Assembly: GCA_012064415.1 (NCBI GenBank)
Contig: SSNU01000144.1
Span: 423,084 to 487,083, forward strand
Length of the DNA: 64,000 nt
Direction: 5' to 3'
Origin: Gyrodactylus bullatarudis
Lineage: Eukaryota > Platyhelminthes > Monogenea > Gyrodactylidea > Gyrodactylidae
The position numbers and the translations under genes were made by a program. The notes under the pieces are model-generated. The model worked only from the letters and a program-made list of their open reading frames with translations, made no database searches and was not told where the DNA came from. Below, in pieces: positions 33,904 through 47,422 of this stretch; within the stretch, counting starts at the first letter, position 1; each line of letters starts with the position of its first letter.

Positions 33904-34570
33904 GCTAAATAAGTGTTAAAAAGAAATCTTTGGATGAGAAGGAGGTAAATTGTTTATTTAGTTCAAAACACCATCGGAATGCATTTTGCTTAGCTAATCT
34001 TGGAAAAATATAATTTTAGTTATATCAGACTTTGCTTAGCCTACCTTCAAAGCCATTATTATTTTGCAGTAAATTTTACTCACTCATAATAACCATCTCC
34101 TACAGTGCAAGAAAATTGAAATGTTGCGCACATCGAGGATGAGAGTATTCGTTTTACAATTATTTCTTTAAGGTGATGGTCTAGTACGGGAACGAATCAA
34201 AATTTTATCTATGAGCGTATTACAAATGAGCCAATAAAAATCAAGAAGGTTTCAGAGTTCTATTCAATTTCTATAATGGCCTATTTGAATGTTCAACCTG
34301 CTTTAGTTGAAGAACAAAACTTTCTTTTAAAATAATAAGTTTATCATATTTTAATTTCATTCTTATCCTCATTAGATTTTACTCAACAATTATGGTTTCT
34401 TCAAGCCCCCATCGCCCAATTCCCTTTTAGTTTCCTGTTTGTCTGATTCAATTTATAGGTAAGACATACATACACACGTTTTATTATCCAAGAAAATTGT
34501 TACTTGACACTTTCGGTGCCGAAAATATATCCTTATTTAAAAAATCTAAAATTCAGCAAAAAAATATTTA

Positions 34571-34715
34571 ACTACAGGTGAAGTTCCCGTTTTCTATCCC
34601 ATTCCGCCCAAATCGTATTTTACATCTCGTTTTAATATATACCTAAACAATGATTTTTCTTAACCGATGAGAGAGCAGGGAACCTTTAACCAATGAAATT
34701 TAAGCACAGTTAATT
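34571..34715. repeat. Dispersed repeat end, related to 31060-31205 in inverse orientation
   Basis: CTACAGGTGAAG..CCCGTTTTCTATCCCAT followed by CAATGAAATTTAAGC is the approximate reverse complement of 31060-31205 (AATTTCATTGG ... GAAAACGGG..CTTCACCTGTA). The shared end suggests a transposon terminus. Confidence 0.55.
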
Positions 34716-35160
34716 TCTGATTTCTAAGTAGGATTCCTGATGTGTTTCATATAAATAGCCTTAAATAATATTTTTTCAAAAATATTTTTTTGTAAAAGAT
34801 TTAGTTATATAAAGATCTATCGTTTGGTATGCTTTTCAGAATTCTAGCTTCAGAAATAAGAAAGTTTAGAAAATCTTTTTAAATTTTATTTCTTTTCTTT
34901 TTTGGGGGATTGTCATATGATATAGAAACAAGAAAACTTTCAAAATATGTCAATCTAATTCTCTTTTAGGAATAACAAAAAGGATTGTGAAGATATCTTT
35001 TGAAACGACATTGTGATTGGTACTCAAAGTCGCTTGGGGTGTTATAGCACCTCAAACTTCGGATGAGGGTTAAATGTATCGTATGATGTGTTATAATAAT
35101 AACCTTCATTCAAAAGTGATTTTTCACTGAATTTTTATTTACTTAAATCTGATTGACCAT

Positions 35161-35510
35161 AACGTTGTTCGCTTGCCACCTGACTACGTTGTCCTCTGGC
35201 TTGTATTGGTCAATCTGTAGAAAATGAAAAGAGAAAGGTGTAGTATTTCTTTAGACATAAGGTTTATGAAAATTATAGTGATTGTTATAGTAATCAGAAT
35301 TATTAGAGTAATAACTCTGATAATATAATTTATCACTTTAAGGAAAATTAAATTTGAGATTAGAATAAAAAACATTTAGATTACCTTGTTAAAAATAGTT
35401 TTAAAGAAATACTACAGCTTTCTCTCCCTTTTCTTCTTCTACAGATAGACCAATACAAGCCAGAAGACAACATAGTCACTGACTATTAGTCAGGTAGCAA
35501 GTGGACAACT
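35161..35510. mobile_element. MITE-like element with arms of about 95 bp
   Basis: 35161-35253 and 35402-35510 pair as inverted repeats (GGCTTGTATTGGTCAATCTG against its complement, then AGTATTTCTTTA against TAAAGAAATACT). The spacer is about 150 nt. The right arm has a small extra CTGACTATTAGTCAG stretch. A relative lies in a NALCN intron (13350-13440). Confidence 0.75.
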
Positions 35511-36481
35511 TAATAGTCAATCTATACCGAACAGCTTCCTTAAGAACTATTTGGTTCAAAATTATAAATCTGATTGGTTTACTGAATGTAAAACTTCTTT
35601 CTTTTGAATGGTATAAATTTGGATAAAAACTTGTGACGTCACTACCATCCATGTAATTATGAGAGATAATTTCTATAGAGGTCTTCTTCTTATAAGCACA
35701 AGTTTGAAGAGGGAGCAGTATTATTGAGGACCTCCGCGAGAATGTGCCAAATATCTACTTTAGCATAGTTTAAGCTCGAAAATTTAAAGAAAGCCAAATA
35801 CGTGCTAAAAATATATCTTCAAAAAAGAAACTGGCTATTACTCTCATAAATTGCTTATTTAGTCTAAAACATTTGTCTTAGATTAACTTAATAATATCAG
35901 AATTAGCTTAGCCAACATTCAAAATCCATTTTTCATTTTCAGTAAATTACACTCACCCTTTATTCTGACTTGATTCTCTGAATAGAAATAGATGTTCTTA
36001 ACTTTGACTAGGAAATCAGTAGTTTTACAATTATCTCTTTAAAGTTTTCAATATAAATTTTTCTATTGACTTGACGTATACTTTTCAAATAAAACATGGT
36101 AAACCTCAATTTTTTAATTTTTCTCAACAGTAATTATGCCAAATAGCTGGTCAAAAGGAATCTTAAGTTAAGAAAGTAGCCATTTAATCCTAGCTAAACT
36201 TGGAAAAAAGATAATCTCAGTTTTATCAGACTTATTTTAGCCTGTCTTTAAAATGCAATTTTCATTTGAAGTAAATTTTACTCACTCAAAAAAACCACTT
36301 TCCGGACTACAAGCAAAATTGAAATTGTATTGCATACTTTAACTATGAAGATACAGTCAATTTCACACATGACGAGCCGAGTTATCCTCTCTGCCCTTTC
36401 TAGATTTTGTTTTATACTAAACCGGTTAGCCATTATCCATTTTACAATCATCTCTTCAAAGATTAAAAGAGCTCTCTTCTG

Positions 36482-36688
36482 GCTTAAAAGCTATACTCGA
36501 TAGAATCTCCCAGATTTAAATTTTTTAGCAAAGGTGAAAAATTCGAATCTATTTTTGAAGCTGTTAGGAATGGCGCAGGAGATTTCCCTCACATTGACAC
36601 GGGTAAATGGCTAAAATAAGAATTGTATTTTTCCCTTTTGCTGAAAAAATTGAAACTTGAGAGATACTATCGAGCATAGCTTCTAAAC
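36482..36688. repeat. Inverted repeat, arms of about 60 bp
   Basis: 36482-36540 (GGCTTAAAAGCTATACTCGA ...) pairs imperfectly with 36628-36688 (... TCGAGCATAGCTTCTAAACC). The spacer is about 87 nt. No coding capacity; probably another small foldback remnant. Confidence 0.6.
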
Positions 36689-37847
36689 CAGTTGAGGTAG
36701 CTCAAAAATTTGAGGATTGTTTGCAAATCATTTCTGTCTTTTTAGAATGGTGATGCGAGCTATAATAAACAAAAATTAGAGTAAAAATCCGATAAAACAA
36801 ATTTGAATGGTCAGCAACCTCAGAATATCTTTCAGGAAATAAGGCAGCTAATGTCCCGCACAAATTTGAATAATTTTCGAAATTTGAACGCTGAAAATTT
36901 TTCAAATTTACAGATTCTCATTACAACCTGACGAGCATACTGTCAAAATTTCAGTAAATATAAAATTACTCGATAGACTGTGTTATTTATGCAGGCATCT
37001 GAGACAGTTTTTTTAGAAGGTGGTCTTGCTCCAAAATTGCTTATTTTGTACAAGTTACTATCATAAAAGTCATCTTAGCTTACTTTCAAAAGGCTTTTTT
37101 TGAAGTAAATTTTACTTACTCAAAATAGCCACTTCCTACACTGCAAGAAAACTGAAATTTTGCGCACATTAAGGATGAAACTCTCATGATGAATGTATTC
37201 ATTTTACAATTGTTTATCAAATAAATATAAATTTCTTTATTTTCTGGACAGAGATTGATAGCTATAAATTTTCGTTTTTTGTGAATATCTTTGTAACTGA
37301 ATACAATTCGGATCGGGATTATTTTAGTTTACTTTGATATCACAAGAAGTAAAATTAAAGTATCACATCATAAAATTACATTGCCGTTTTATGAGCACAA
37401 CACTGTGCAACAAATTTTTCTTTGATAATTTTCTGTAAATCATACTTCTGCTTTGAGCAGAGTAAGGAGATGCCTACACAGGAGATCTTTCACAAATAAA
37501 GATCTCTTATTCGGTCCTACTCATCAGTTTGATACATATAAATAAATATATAAATACAGGTTTAACAAATTGCAAGAGATGGTTTTATTGGTCCAAATTT
37601 AGATAATTATAAAATTGGCTAATCCCTGTTACCAGATCAGAGAAGAAGAAATAATAATTTTTTTGAAATTTGTAAAATCTAAGTAATAACTATTGCTAAA
37701 TGATGACTACAAAAATCAAACTCACGTTTCTTCATCAGACTAAAAATTATCTTGCATTTTGTAGGTAGAAAACGAAAATAGATTCTGAGTGAATATGAGC
37801 TCTTTACTTTCGTCGGTTCTCATCAGACCCTACACCGACATGTATAT

Positions 37848-38570
37848 TTATACAGATGGGTTAATTCCAAAAATCACCCCAAGTAAATTTTTTTCCAAAA
37901 ATATCCCCAAAAATGACCCCGATGAAAATGTCAACGCTTCCTCAAATCAATTATTCTTATATTGAAATTCCCCTCTCTACCATATTTATTGTCAGATAGA
38001 TTTTTTGAACGGTTAAACTTCTATTCAAAGATTGAATGCGAACTTTCTCCTTATATAGAACCTTAGAAAACTTACGTGTATCTAGGTTCTTACCAATTTT
38101 CACTACCTCTGAAGAGGATTAATTTTATGTTTCTCAAAATAGTGAAATGAGAAGAGTTATTAATTTCAATGAAGTCCAATGTTCTTGAAGTTTTGAATAA
38201 ATTTATGAATCTCCCTGTAAACATCTGAGTGCTGTGGCTAATAAGTTTGAAGTTTCCCTTGAAAATTATGTACCAAATGAATAAAAAGTAATCTCCTTGA
38301 AAGAAGCTTACTCGGAGATTATCATGCTCTGTGACGTCGAAAATCTGAAGGAATCGAAACTTGAAGGTTACAAAATAAATGAAAAACATGGATGACCAAT
38401 GGCGTAAAAAATCAAGAGCTAAAATAAAATTTAGTGTTAAATAAAATTATTTTTAAGAAGTTTCTTTTGAAAATTTTTGGGGCTATTTTTGGTAAAATCT
38501 TTCCCACGGGTTAATTTTTGGAAAAAAAATTTTCTTGGTGTGATTTTTGGAATGAACCCTATACAGAATA
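37848..38570. mobile_element. Terminal-inverted-repeat element of about 0.7 kb
   Basis: The left end (ATACAGATGGGTTAATTCCA, AAAATCACCCCAAG, GACCCC) pairs with the right end (GGGGCTATTTTTGG, TTGGTGTGATTTTTGGAATG, AACCCTATACAG). The right arm contains about 30 extra nt. The interior has a 99-codon minus-strand frame at 38090-38389 (contains TGRFINLFKTSRTLDFIEI) with no family I recognise. The element call is supported; coding of the frame is not. Confidence 0.5.
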
Positions 38571-40619
38571 TTATTGAATGAAATGTGTAAAGTTCTTTTG
38601 GGCCAATCAGAGCATTTATTTATAACCGGATGGAGGGTTAGTTGAGTATACTTCTAACTGTTAGTGTTACAAAAGAGATAGAAAGGTAGAAAGGCGGAAA
38701 TCAGGAATCTCAAGCAAGATAAAAATATCTGCTGTTCAAAAATAGGTTATTTAGAAGTTAAAATTAAGAGTATTAATTCACTAGTAGCGAAAATCATATT
38801 AATTTTTTACTCAACTTTTTTTAAATACCAGTGCTAAATTGATTGCAGAAGTTGCATTGAATAGTAATAATCTGTACATAATAAATTAGTATATTACATT
38901 TGAAACATGTCCAAAGAAAAACATTTTGATTTCAAGTTTTAGAAATTTTCTATAAAAATACTTCTCTCGATATACTAGTAATAATAATATTTATTAAACA
39001 ATACATGTGTTATCTATATAAATTAAATATTCTGATCACGATAGGTCAGGTTGAAGACTCAGGATCATCAGTAGGCATAAAAATAATTCAGCCTTGTGTA
39101 TAACAACCACAGATTGGTTTCCTAATTTTCCATTTCAAAAAGTCAGAGTGAATAATTGAGTATGTAGAGATAGATAAAAGGTTATTTTTTAAAACTTGAC
39201 TAGTAAATTGAAATTTTTTTCACAATTCACTATTCATCCAGTGATTCGTACAAATCCCAACATGGATTTAATGTATTCAGTAATAAAAACCGAAATCTGA
39301 TTAGAATAAAAATAAAAATTATCCTTATTATAATCAGAATGGAAATTCATTGAAAAACTGGACGAAAGTATGACTTTTGAACCTGAATGCTAAAATCTCA
39401 ACTGAATGAATTTTTGAAGCACCAGCCTCAACCCTTCAAATCCGAAGGAATTTTATCTCATATAGGATTCGACTTTTATACTCACCATCTTTGTTAATTA
39501 GAAGTTCTTATTTAATGAAATATCCAATATATGCTCTTTTCACTCGCAATTTATCTTAAATTTTCAAAATTCATCTTTCTTCGAAACAAAAGTTAATATT
39601 GAACGATAAACCTCTACTTTGCATGGCATAACTCTTTATATTTAATCGCGTAACAACTAGCTAGCGAAACTATTCGCAAATTTATAAAGTTGACAAATTA
39701 GATTTGTAGATTTACAACATGAGTAATTTTTTCCATAATATCGATTGAAATATTTTTATATGATGGAAAACGAAGTTAAACTTTTGCAAGACAAAATATG
39801 AATGAATTTTGAATTTAAAAAAGCTAAATTTCACGATATTTTTATGATGACTTGATGGGATATTCTCAGTCCAAAAGTTAGGCAGAAATTTCATTATTCT
39901 TTTAGTTAAGTTTGATAAAAGTCTCATCAATCAAAATAAATTTATCAAACAATCTAATTTACCAACAAAATATTTTTAATACATTATACCTACTTTGAAG
40001 TAGTTGCATATTTCAATAATAATTTAATTTTCGGATAGTTTTTGAAAAACTTTTACAAAAATATAAATACATTTAAAATAAGTGGAAAATATCTTGAGTG
40101 TATTTTAAATATGAATAACAACTCAAAACTTCCTTTATCTGATTAAATGAATTTTAAATCTTCAATAATAAATGTAAATGATAATGTAAAATGCTAAGGA
40201 ATTCTCTCTTCACTTAGAACCTAACCTTCAATACGTTTATAAGGCTTACACTTGGTTAAGAATATTTAAAGTTCCTAATCATAATTAACTCTTGAAGAAT
40301 GTACAGATGGGGTTTTCTCTGACTCTTTGCTAGTCAGAATAAAATTATTTAATTTTAGATTGAAAAATTTTGAGATCAGATTTTCTAACTTGTAATTAGC
40401 TCTGAAAAGAGTATAGAATTGCCAATATCATTAAATGTTACAGCGTACGTAATAAATCTCTGGAATTATTCATTAATTATCTAGGTTTAGATATTGATTT
40501 TTCACAGTAAAATTCAGGGACATAGGCTAATCTATCATGGAGAAATTATTACATGAGAAACCTTGTCGATATTATTCCCAATAAAATTTCGGTATTTAAT
40601 CGATTCAATTCTTTGAAAT
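38571..40619. other. Intergenic, nothing recognised
   Basis: AT-rich sequence between the last TIR element and the duplicated channel segment. No gene, RNA gene or clear repeat was seen. Homology to the parent gene fades out upstream of about 40620. Confidence 0.4.
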
Positions 40620-41533
40620 CAACCTCTGGCAGTATGCACTATAAGTTAAAGGAAAATAAACTATTGTCTCTTTTTATAGCTCAAATTTCAATAGATGATT
40701 GCTGAAACCAATTTTCGAGAAATTCCCGTAAGTAGAATGAACATCTTAAACTAGATTGGATTTATCATTTCTCTGTAGAAACCGTCTTCAAATGATCAAA
40801 ATGATACGAATATTCAGTGACTCCCTTCTACAGAGGGTCTGCGACAGTTTTATGTGGCAATTTGCAAAAAGGGCCACAATGGAAGAGGTTTAAGAAATTC
40901 CAGTAAAATAAATAATTGAAGCCACTGTTCAAGCAGATACAAACGGACTATCCTTCTCATTTGAGTTATTGATCTGATGAATGTGGAGTCCACATTGTGA
41001 AGTCCAAATGAGACAATTTGCACATGAACTTGGGTTTTCGTGAAATACTCATGGTAAGAAATAACTTTAATTGACCAATGAAATTCACCCATGAATGACC
41101 AATCACATGTTTATTGATCATAATTACTAGGTATCAGACCTGCTCGTTTTTTTCATGTTTATTTTGGCTGCTTATGGCGTGCATCTATTTGGTGGAAGAC
41201 TAGCTATCTGCAATGATTGGAGTATACATGATGAAGAATCTTGCTGTTATAAAGATAAGCACGCTGGTTAGTGACCCTCCGGATATACTTGTGACAAGAG
41301 TTTGGGCTAATCTCAGTAACTTTAACTTTTTCAGCATTAGAATTAGTCTAGAAGAATGGGTTGATTCGTGATACGGTTTCAGAGAGAGATTTCAACATAT
41401 CAAGCTCAGGTTATGCTTATTACCTTATTCACTGTTCTATTTTGTATTGAATCCCTTTTGAAAAATACTGCTTTGAGTTTAAATGGCAATCAAAGAGGAA
41501 TCGTATTGACCTCTTTGGAACTTTATGCTTTGA

Positions 41534-41707
<174 letters not shown>

Positions 41708-41960
41708 TAAATTTGCATTCGAATATCTATAATACGTTAATCGATACTTCCCTGTACTTATAAATTCAAAAGATTTTATTAATAGCTCTATTGTCTGTTA
41801 GACATGAAATGTGATCTGACTGCATTGTATTCATCAAGCCCACTTTAAAAAATATTCGATTAAGCTACTCACGTTTTAGCTACGCAGTTAAAAATTTATA
41901 ATAATCAGTCAAGCCTTACAAATACTTAATAATTTTCTTCTTATTCGTATGTATACTTTA

Positions 41961-44832
41961 GAGTAGGTAGGTGTTCCATAAAATTTAAAAGAAAGAGGAC
42001 GTCTAGTAATGTTAGACTAGTGCCAGCAATTATCCTCACATCTGTTCAAATAACTTCGTTTTTCTGCTAAACATAACAAGGTGAACTAACTCCATAAATC
42101 AAAATTTTGCATAAATAAATACTTAACGTTTTTTTAAAGACAACACTAATACATACATTTGATAATACCTTTATCCTTAGTTTTTTTTCAATTATAATTG
42201 CTGACTCAATGACTCATTTTCCGTACTATGATTTCATTCTGGCCTTTTTTCTATTTCCTATCCTTTTTCAATTCTGACGTTTTCCACTATTCTTTGAAAT
42301 GTCCATAAATTATAAAATTTTATCTACGTATCTTTTCAAGGAATAAATACTGTATTCAACTTTAATCTGTTATAAATTATGAGTAAACTATTCACATTCG
42401 CTTTGTTTAATACACCAATTTGGCGTCTGTTCTTTTACACCCATTTTTTACATTGAGTACTTTAAAGAGAATACAAAGAATGCCTTCTTTAGCTTAGGTG
42501 ATCAGAATTAAATTCATCTTTCAACTATAATGATTTCCTTTGGAAAGAATATCCTTTTTTCACATGACCATGTTTTAAATTCTTGTTTTTACCTAGAAAA
42601 TATTCATGGTTTCATTGGTAATTATTTTCGACTTGAGGCAATAAAAAAGATTGCATCCCATAATCTTTTCATTTCATTTTATACAAAAGTCACATTCTCA
42701 AATCTTGGGCTATTCCATGTGATACAAAGGAAGAGGAGGTCTCTAAGGTTTGGTTTTTTTCTCTTTTTCTTTATGTAATCTTGATCATAACTATAAAGCC
42801 CATTAAACTTTGAATTGTATTTCCTTATAAAATTGCAATTATGTAACAAGTTTTTTCTAATAATAACCAACAATAACACTACGGTAGTATTGTGTTAGTA
42901 ATCTAATAATCTTTTGACAGACCAATCTAGGTCATTACTATGGTGTTAGCAAATTCCACATACAGATCATTCATATTTTCCTCTTGTGATCTAATCAAAA
43001 CTGACATGTAATTATGAGCGGAATCTCCACGTTTTTATTCTCAGCTTGAGTATTTCTTGCAGTAAAATGGTTTGCCTAGTAATCTTTTGTATTAGTCATT
43101 CTCTAAGCTAGTTGATATGAAGTGCTCAAGAAGAAGTTTTTAAAGTTTCAGAGAATCAAATTTGTAAAAAATTTTCATTTAGGAGCTGAATTTCGATCAT
43201 GTTAACTATGAAATTTTGATAATTCAAAATAATTCGAAAACGGTTGATCTGTTGAGAATTTTTTAGAAATAATCTGTCTAATTTCGATCACGATAAACAT
43301 AACTTGAGATCAAAGGATTATTCTCGTCCAGATTTCGTTCAAATGTGATTTTTGATTCAAATTGTAAAAGTGGGCCTCATAATTCGGACTTGAAAATAAA
43401 GAACCTTCTCTAAAGTTGATAGAAATGTGGAAACAAAACTTTATTTCATTTAACCATTGTAATTTCCCTGTGTATATTTGAGCAGGACTAAATGTTCATT
43501 ATACTCTATCTCTATTTATGGAAATAATTCTATTTGAATAATTTTTCCTGATTAGATAATTATTATGCTCTGGCAGAGAATAAGTTTAAATTTGAATTTA
43601 AAAATTTTTCCAAATGACCTTGTACTCTCCCTCTCTGTCTTTTGTATTATCTCTATTCCTACAATTTCAAGAGAGTTGAACTGAAAGAGGAAAAGATTTC
43701 TGCTCGGATAACCACACATCTTGTTAGAGTAAAATTTTGGTTCCTCTCCATTCAGTTCATATTTTTCCACTGAGTTTTTATGTAATCTTGAGAGGAAATT
43801 TTTAGGCTTTTTTATTAACTATTCCCTATCTCTCTTTCTGTGGATTAGTTTCTCTTTTTTTTCAATCATGAGGAACTAACTATTCATCACCTCTTGGTAA
43901 TGTTTTTTCAATGATTTTTCGCTTGATTTGTTTCAGTTTTATTTTTTTTTCAAAAGAAATTCTCCCAATCTGGCTTGTAGAGATTATTCCTTTTGAGGAA
44001 GGAAGAAGCATTCATGAGTACATTACATATTTTGGAATCGACAAAGAACTTTAATTTTTCAATCTAAGCCTTTTGTAGTTTTCCAGTCATCCTTAACCAT
44101 CATTTTAGGCTTTAACTCATTCTCAAACTTGGATATTAAATTAAATTGCCGGAAGATATTTGGCCATTCATCTATTAGCCCCTATTTTATCAAGTTGGCC
44201 ATTCTGACTAGAAATGATCAATGAGATAGAGCAGGGTCTATATCTTGACATTTGTACGTGCCTTTTTCTACCTCTACTGCATTACGTATAGTCACTCTAC
44301 GACTTGATATTCTCTCAGTCTTTTTCTTTGACCTTAGAAAAATATTCTTAGTTCATCATCTTTATTGAAAATTTTGATAGATTCCCCATTATTATCGTCA
44401 CACAGGGGGATAAAGTTGCCTCTTACACCCACTCATTGACTAACTCACGCTCTCGCTCACTTAATCATTACAATCGCAAAATTGTCCACGCATAATCAAA
44501 AAAACTACTCTTCCCTATCAGTTTGCAGAGATCTCCTCTCAAACTCTTCCATGTCCCGTTCTATCGATGGAATGTTATCTCATACTGGGCATCTTTTATC
44601 ATCATCTTCTTCATCTTTTTTGCCGTCATTTAATTGCAATTCATTCTTTCTTCTCTTCCTTTTTCAACAAACTCTGTGCTCTGAATAAAATTGCAGGCCA
44701 ACTACAATTGCTATCGATAGAGAACGAGAGAAACTACCCTTCTCTTCGCCCTAGTTTTATTACGAATCATTCACAAATAACTTTATAATGATCTTGTTTC
44801 AAATTTTTTTCTTTTCTTCTTCTTGTATATAG
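41961..44832. other. Extra sequence inside an intron of the duplicated NALCN copy
   Basis: The parental intron is 0.6 kb, but the corresponding interval here is about 3.1 kb. Apart from the homologous piece at 42945-43130, the added DNA is T/C-rich with no match to the parent. It contains only short frames without recognisable domains (for example near 42530-42778 and 44482-44688, the latter Ser/Phe-rich low complexity). No insertion boundary or target duplication could be identified. Confidence 0.5.
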
Positions 44833-45085
44833 AAATTTATTTTCTCAAAGCGTATTATGTTAGATTCCTTATTCCAAGGCAACGTTTCGGCTTTGATCTC
44901 AACAACAACTCTTGATGTGCTACGTGGAGGTAAAGATAAAGAAGTCACCTTGTTCTCATGTAAGCCTATTTTAAATGCAAATTAACTAAAGGTTACCCCT
45001 GCTTCCTCTTATCTACTGAATTTGTAGTTTTAAAATACAAAAAAACCTTTGACGCTATTAATTTTGATTATTTATCTTTTTTGTA

Positions 45086-45842
45086 TTATTTAGCGTCAGC
45101 TAGCACAATTTTGAAGAGAGTAGTGGTCGTTAGGCAATCATTTGATGCACATGATTATCTCTCTCTCTCTCTGAAAAGAACAAACAAACAAACAATACAT
45201 TGAATCCCATTTCTTTCTTCCTTTTCTGGGGAAATTGACCTCAATGTTCTGCTAATTTCTCTCCCCTTATCTCACTCACTCATTCATTCTCGTGCCCCTC
45301 TCTCTCTCTCTGATGTGTACTTTTGGAGTAATTTTTCTCAATCCATATTGCTGATTTTTAATTGTAAAATATGTATCTAAAACTACACTGTATTTATATA
45401 ACCCTCTTATTTCTATCTCTTTTTCCCCTTTTTCTGCAAAATTTATGGCACTCTTTAAAAAAATTATTACATCAAGTCATCATAATTATCATTATTATTC
45501 AATGTTCTTTTTTATCCTTCTCTTAGAGTTTTCATTCTCACGTTTCTGTCATAACTACACCACCGCCACCCACCACTACCCTCATAAATGTGCAATAAAA
45601 ATCTTTTGAGTTCAACTTGTGACTTGATAATGTTTTTTTTCACTTCTTCTCTATCCTCTGACTTGGGTAGTACTAATTCTTTTCAATACGTTTAATGGTG
45701 CCATGTACTTTTGTTCTCTCTTCAAGTTTTGACTTTATTACTTTGCCAAGAAATTTTTACGTTTGTTCCTACAATCAAAACATAAAGCTGTACTCATCTT
45801 ATTCAAATTACATAACCTTTTTTGGTATTTAAGGATTCTTGG
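45086..45842. other. Inserted pyrimidine-rich DNA in the NALCN copy
   Basis: It replaces a parental intron junction of only a few tens of bases near 20040-20080. It is rich in TCTC runs (microsatellites at about 45158-45172 and 45298-45311) and T tracts. No gene seen. Confidence 0.5.
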
Positions 45843-47402
45843 ACCAAAACTCTCCAACTAGAAGAATTGTTTGCCCAAAAGAGCTCGAATACGCCATTGA
45901 AGAGGAAGTGGCCAGGCAGACCATTGTAAACTGGATTGAAAAGTGCATTGTCAAGAATAGACAGGTCGGTTCTAAACTCTCTCTCATTTTATAAATTTTC
46001 CAATTTCATGCTGGCTTTTCTTCTTTTGACATTTCCCCTCTTTCTAGGGGTGTAGTTGAAATTCTTGTGTATATAATTTTTTCTCCACATCTCCTCGTGT
46101 GTATGCTCAATTCTTTTTCTTTGGATATACTTTTTTTACTTTTTGATGTCAATATGAGATTTATGTGAAATCCGTCTATTTTCTATGAAAATTGCACCAG
46201 TCACGCATCTTCATCATCATTCTACCCCTAAAAATTGGGAAGGGAAAAAGAAATTTTATTGCAAACTGTTTCAGTGAGCAGTAAACATCATCTTTTGAGA
46301 CAAAAATATTTTGGTTACCAGGATATGATTAGTTTTATTTCATAAACTAACTCCTTTAGTCATCTGAGAAATCGTTTAATAAGAATCAAAGTTCATCTTT
46401 AGTATTTTGTTTCGTATTTCTCCGTTTATTCAGAAACAAAAGAGTCAAATCTCTAAATAGTATCCATAGGATCTCTCTCAAAGCAATGGTAGCAGTCATG
46501 AATCGAGTAATAAACTTCAAAAGCCTCACTACAAGAAAAAGGGCCATCAAAAATTCACCAATTTAATCAAGCACAAGTCCAGCAAACCTCTTGAACACTG
46601 CTTGTCAGATCTTGGTGGAAATCCCAGACGCAAACCATTCAATTTCCAAAAAGATCCTTGGTTGAAGCAGAAACCAGGAACCTGATTCCCTCTTCAAATT
46701 TGTAAGTCTTTATCCCTTATAACACTCTTCATTTGTTAAATTATCCAAATTTTCAGGTCCATAGATGAAGACGATGAAGAAAGCGAGAGATTTGAACAGG
46801 AATTAATGCTTATTAGTGACACGAATGACCTTTGAAAAGATGACTTCAGAAATTGGATATCTGGATGAAGAGTCTGATTCCCCAGTCACTCAGACAAGTA
46901 CTGCTCAAGACAATCCATATTAGCAGTAAAAAATAGAGATTTTATAAGACCAATAATGTGTACGTATCCAAGATTCAAGAGTGTTCTATGAATTTAATTA
47001 GATTGTTTTTCTTGCCTTTCATATTCAACAAAAAATAAATTCTAATTTTGAAATTAAAATTCATCTTTTCCAACTAACACAGTCTTAACTAATTGGTTTA
47101 ATTTTAATTTCTAAAGAAAAAGAATCAACCGTGAGTTTTCATGTTCTCGTTTTTTATTACCATTCTCTATGATTTTACATTGTAATGAAAGAAGAAGCTC
47201 TCATGGTATAATTACTTTGGGTCAGATTGCATCTAGCATATCAAGGGATCGTTTCGATAAATGTAGATGTAATTGTCTAAATTTTACACCCTTTTATTGG
47301 TTTATGTAATATGCAATACCCTTATACAGCACAACCATTTCATGTGCTATATCTTTTACTAGAAAGTGTAGGCAAACACTTGAAATTTTCAATCCATCTC
47401 AC

Positions 47403-47422
47403 CTCTCTCTCTCTCTCTCTCT
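47403..47422. repeat. (CT)n microsatellite
   Basis: About ten CT units in a T/C-rich context. Confidence 0.85.

Larger units (their letters stand above)
29590..37240. repeat. Degenerate repeat family, about eight copies interrupted by insertions
   Basis: A core reading roughly ATATCAGACTTAGCTTAGCC, CTTCAAAAGCCATTTTTATT, then AGTAAATTTTACTCACTCA recurs near 29597-29640, 29708-29790, 31291-31372, 33481-33590, 33990-34110, 35850-35960, 36185-36310 and 37065-37190. Better copies share longer flanks (GTAAACCTCAATC, TTGCTTATTTAGTTCAAAAC, TAGCTAATCTTGG, CCGGACTACAAG), suggesting an original unit of about 450 bp. It has no coding potential. It could be a decayed satellite array or a burst of one transposon. 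Confidence 0.65.

Noticed and set aside
42530..42778. 82-codon frame in the swollen copy intron
   Set aside because: Phe/Ile-rich composition typical of translated AT-rich DNA; no domain, no splice context, no conserved neighbour.
44482..44788. Overlapping Ser/Leu/Phe-rich frames
   Set aside because: Low-complexity translation of TCATC/TTCTTC tracts; two frames open at once, which points to composition rather than coding.
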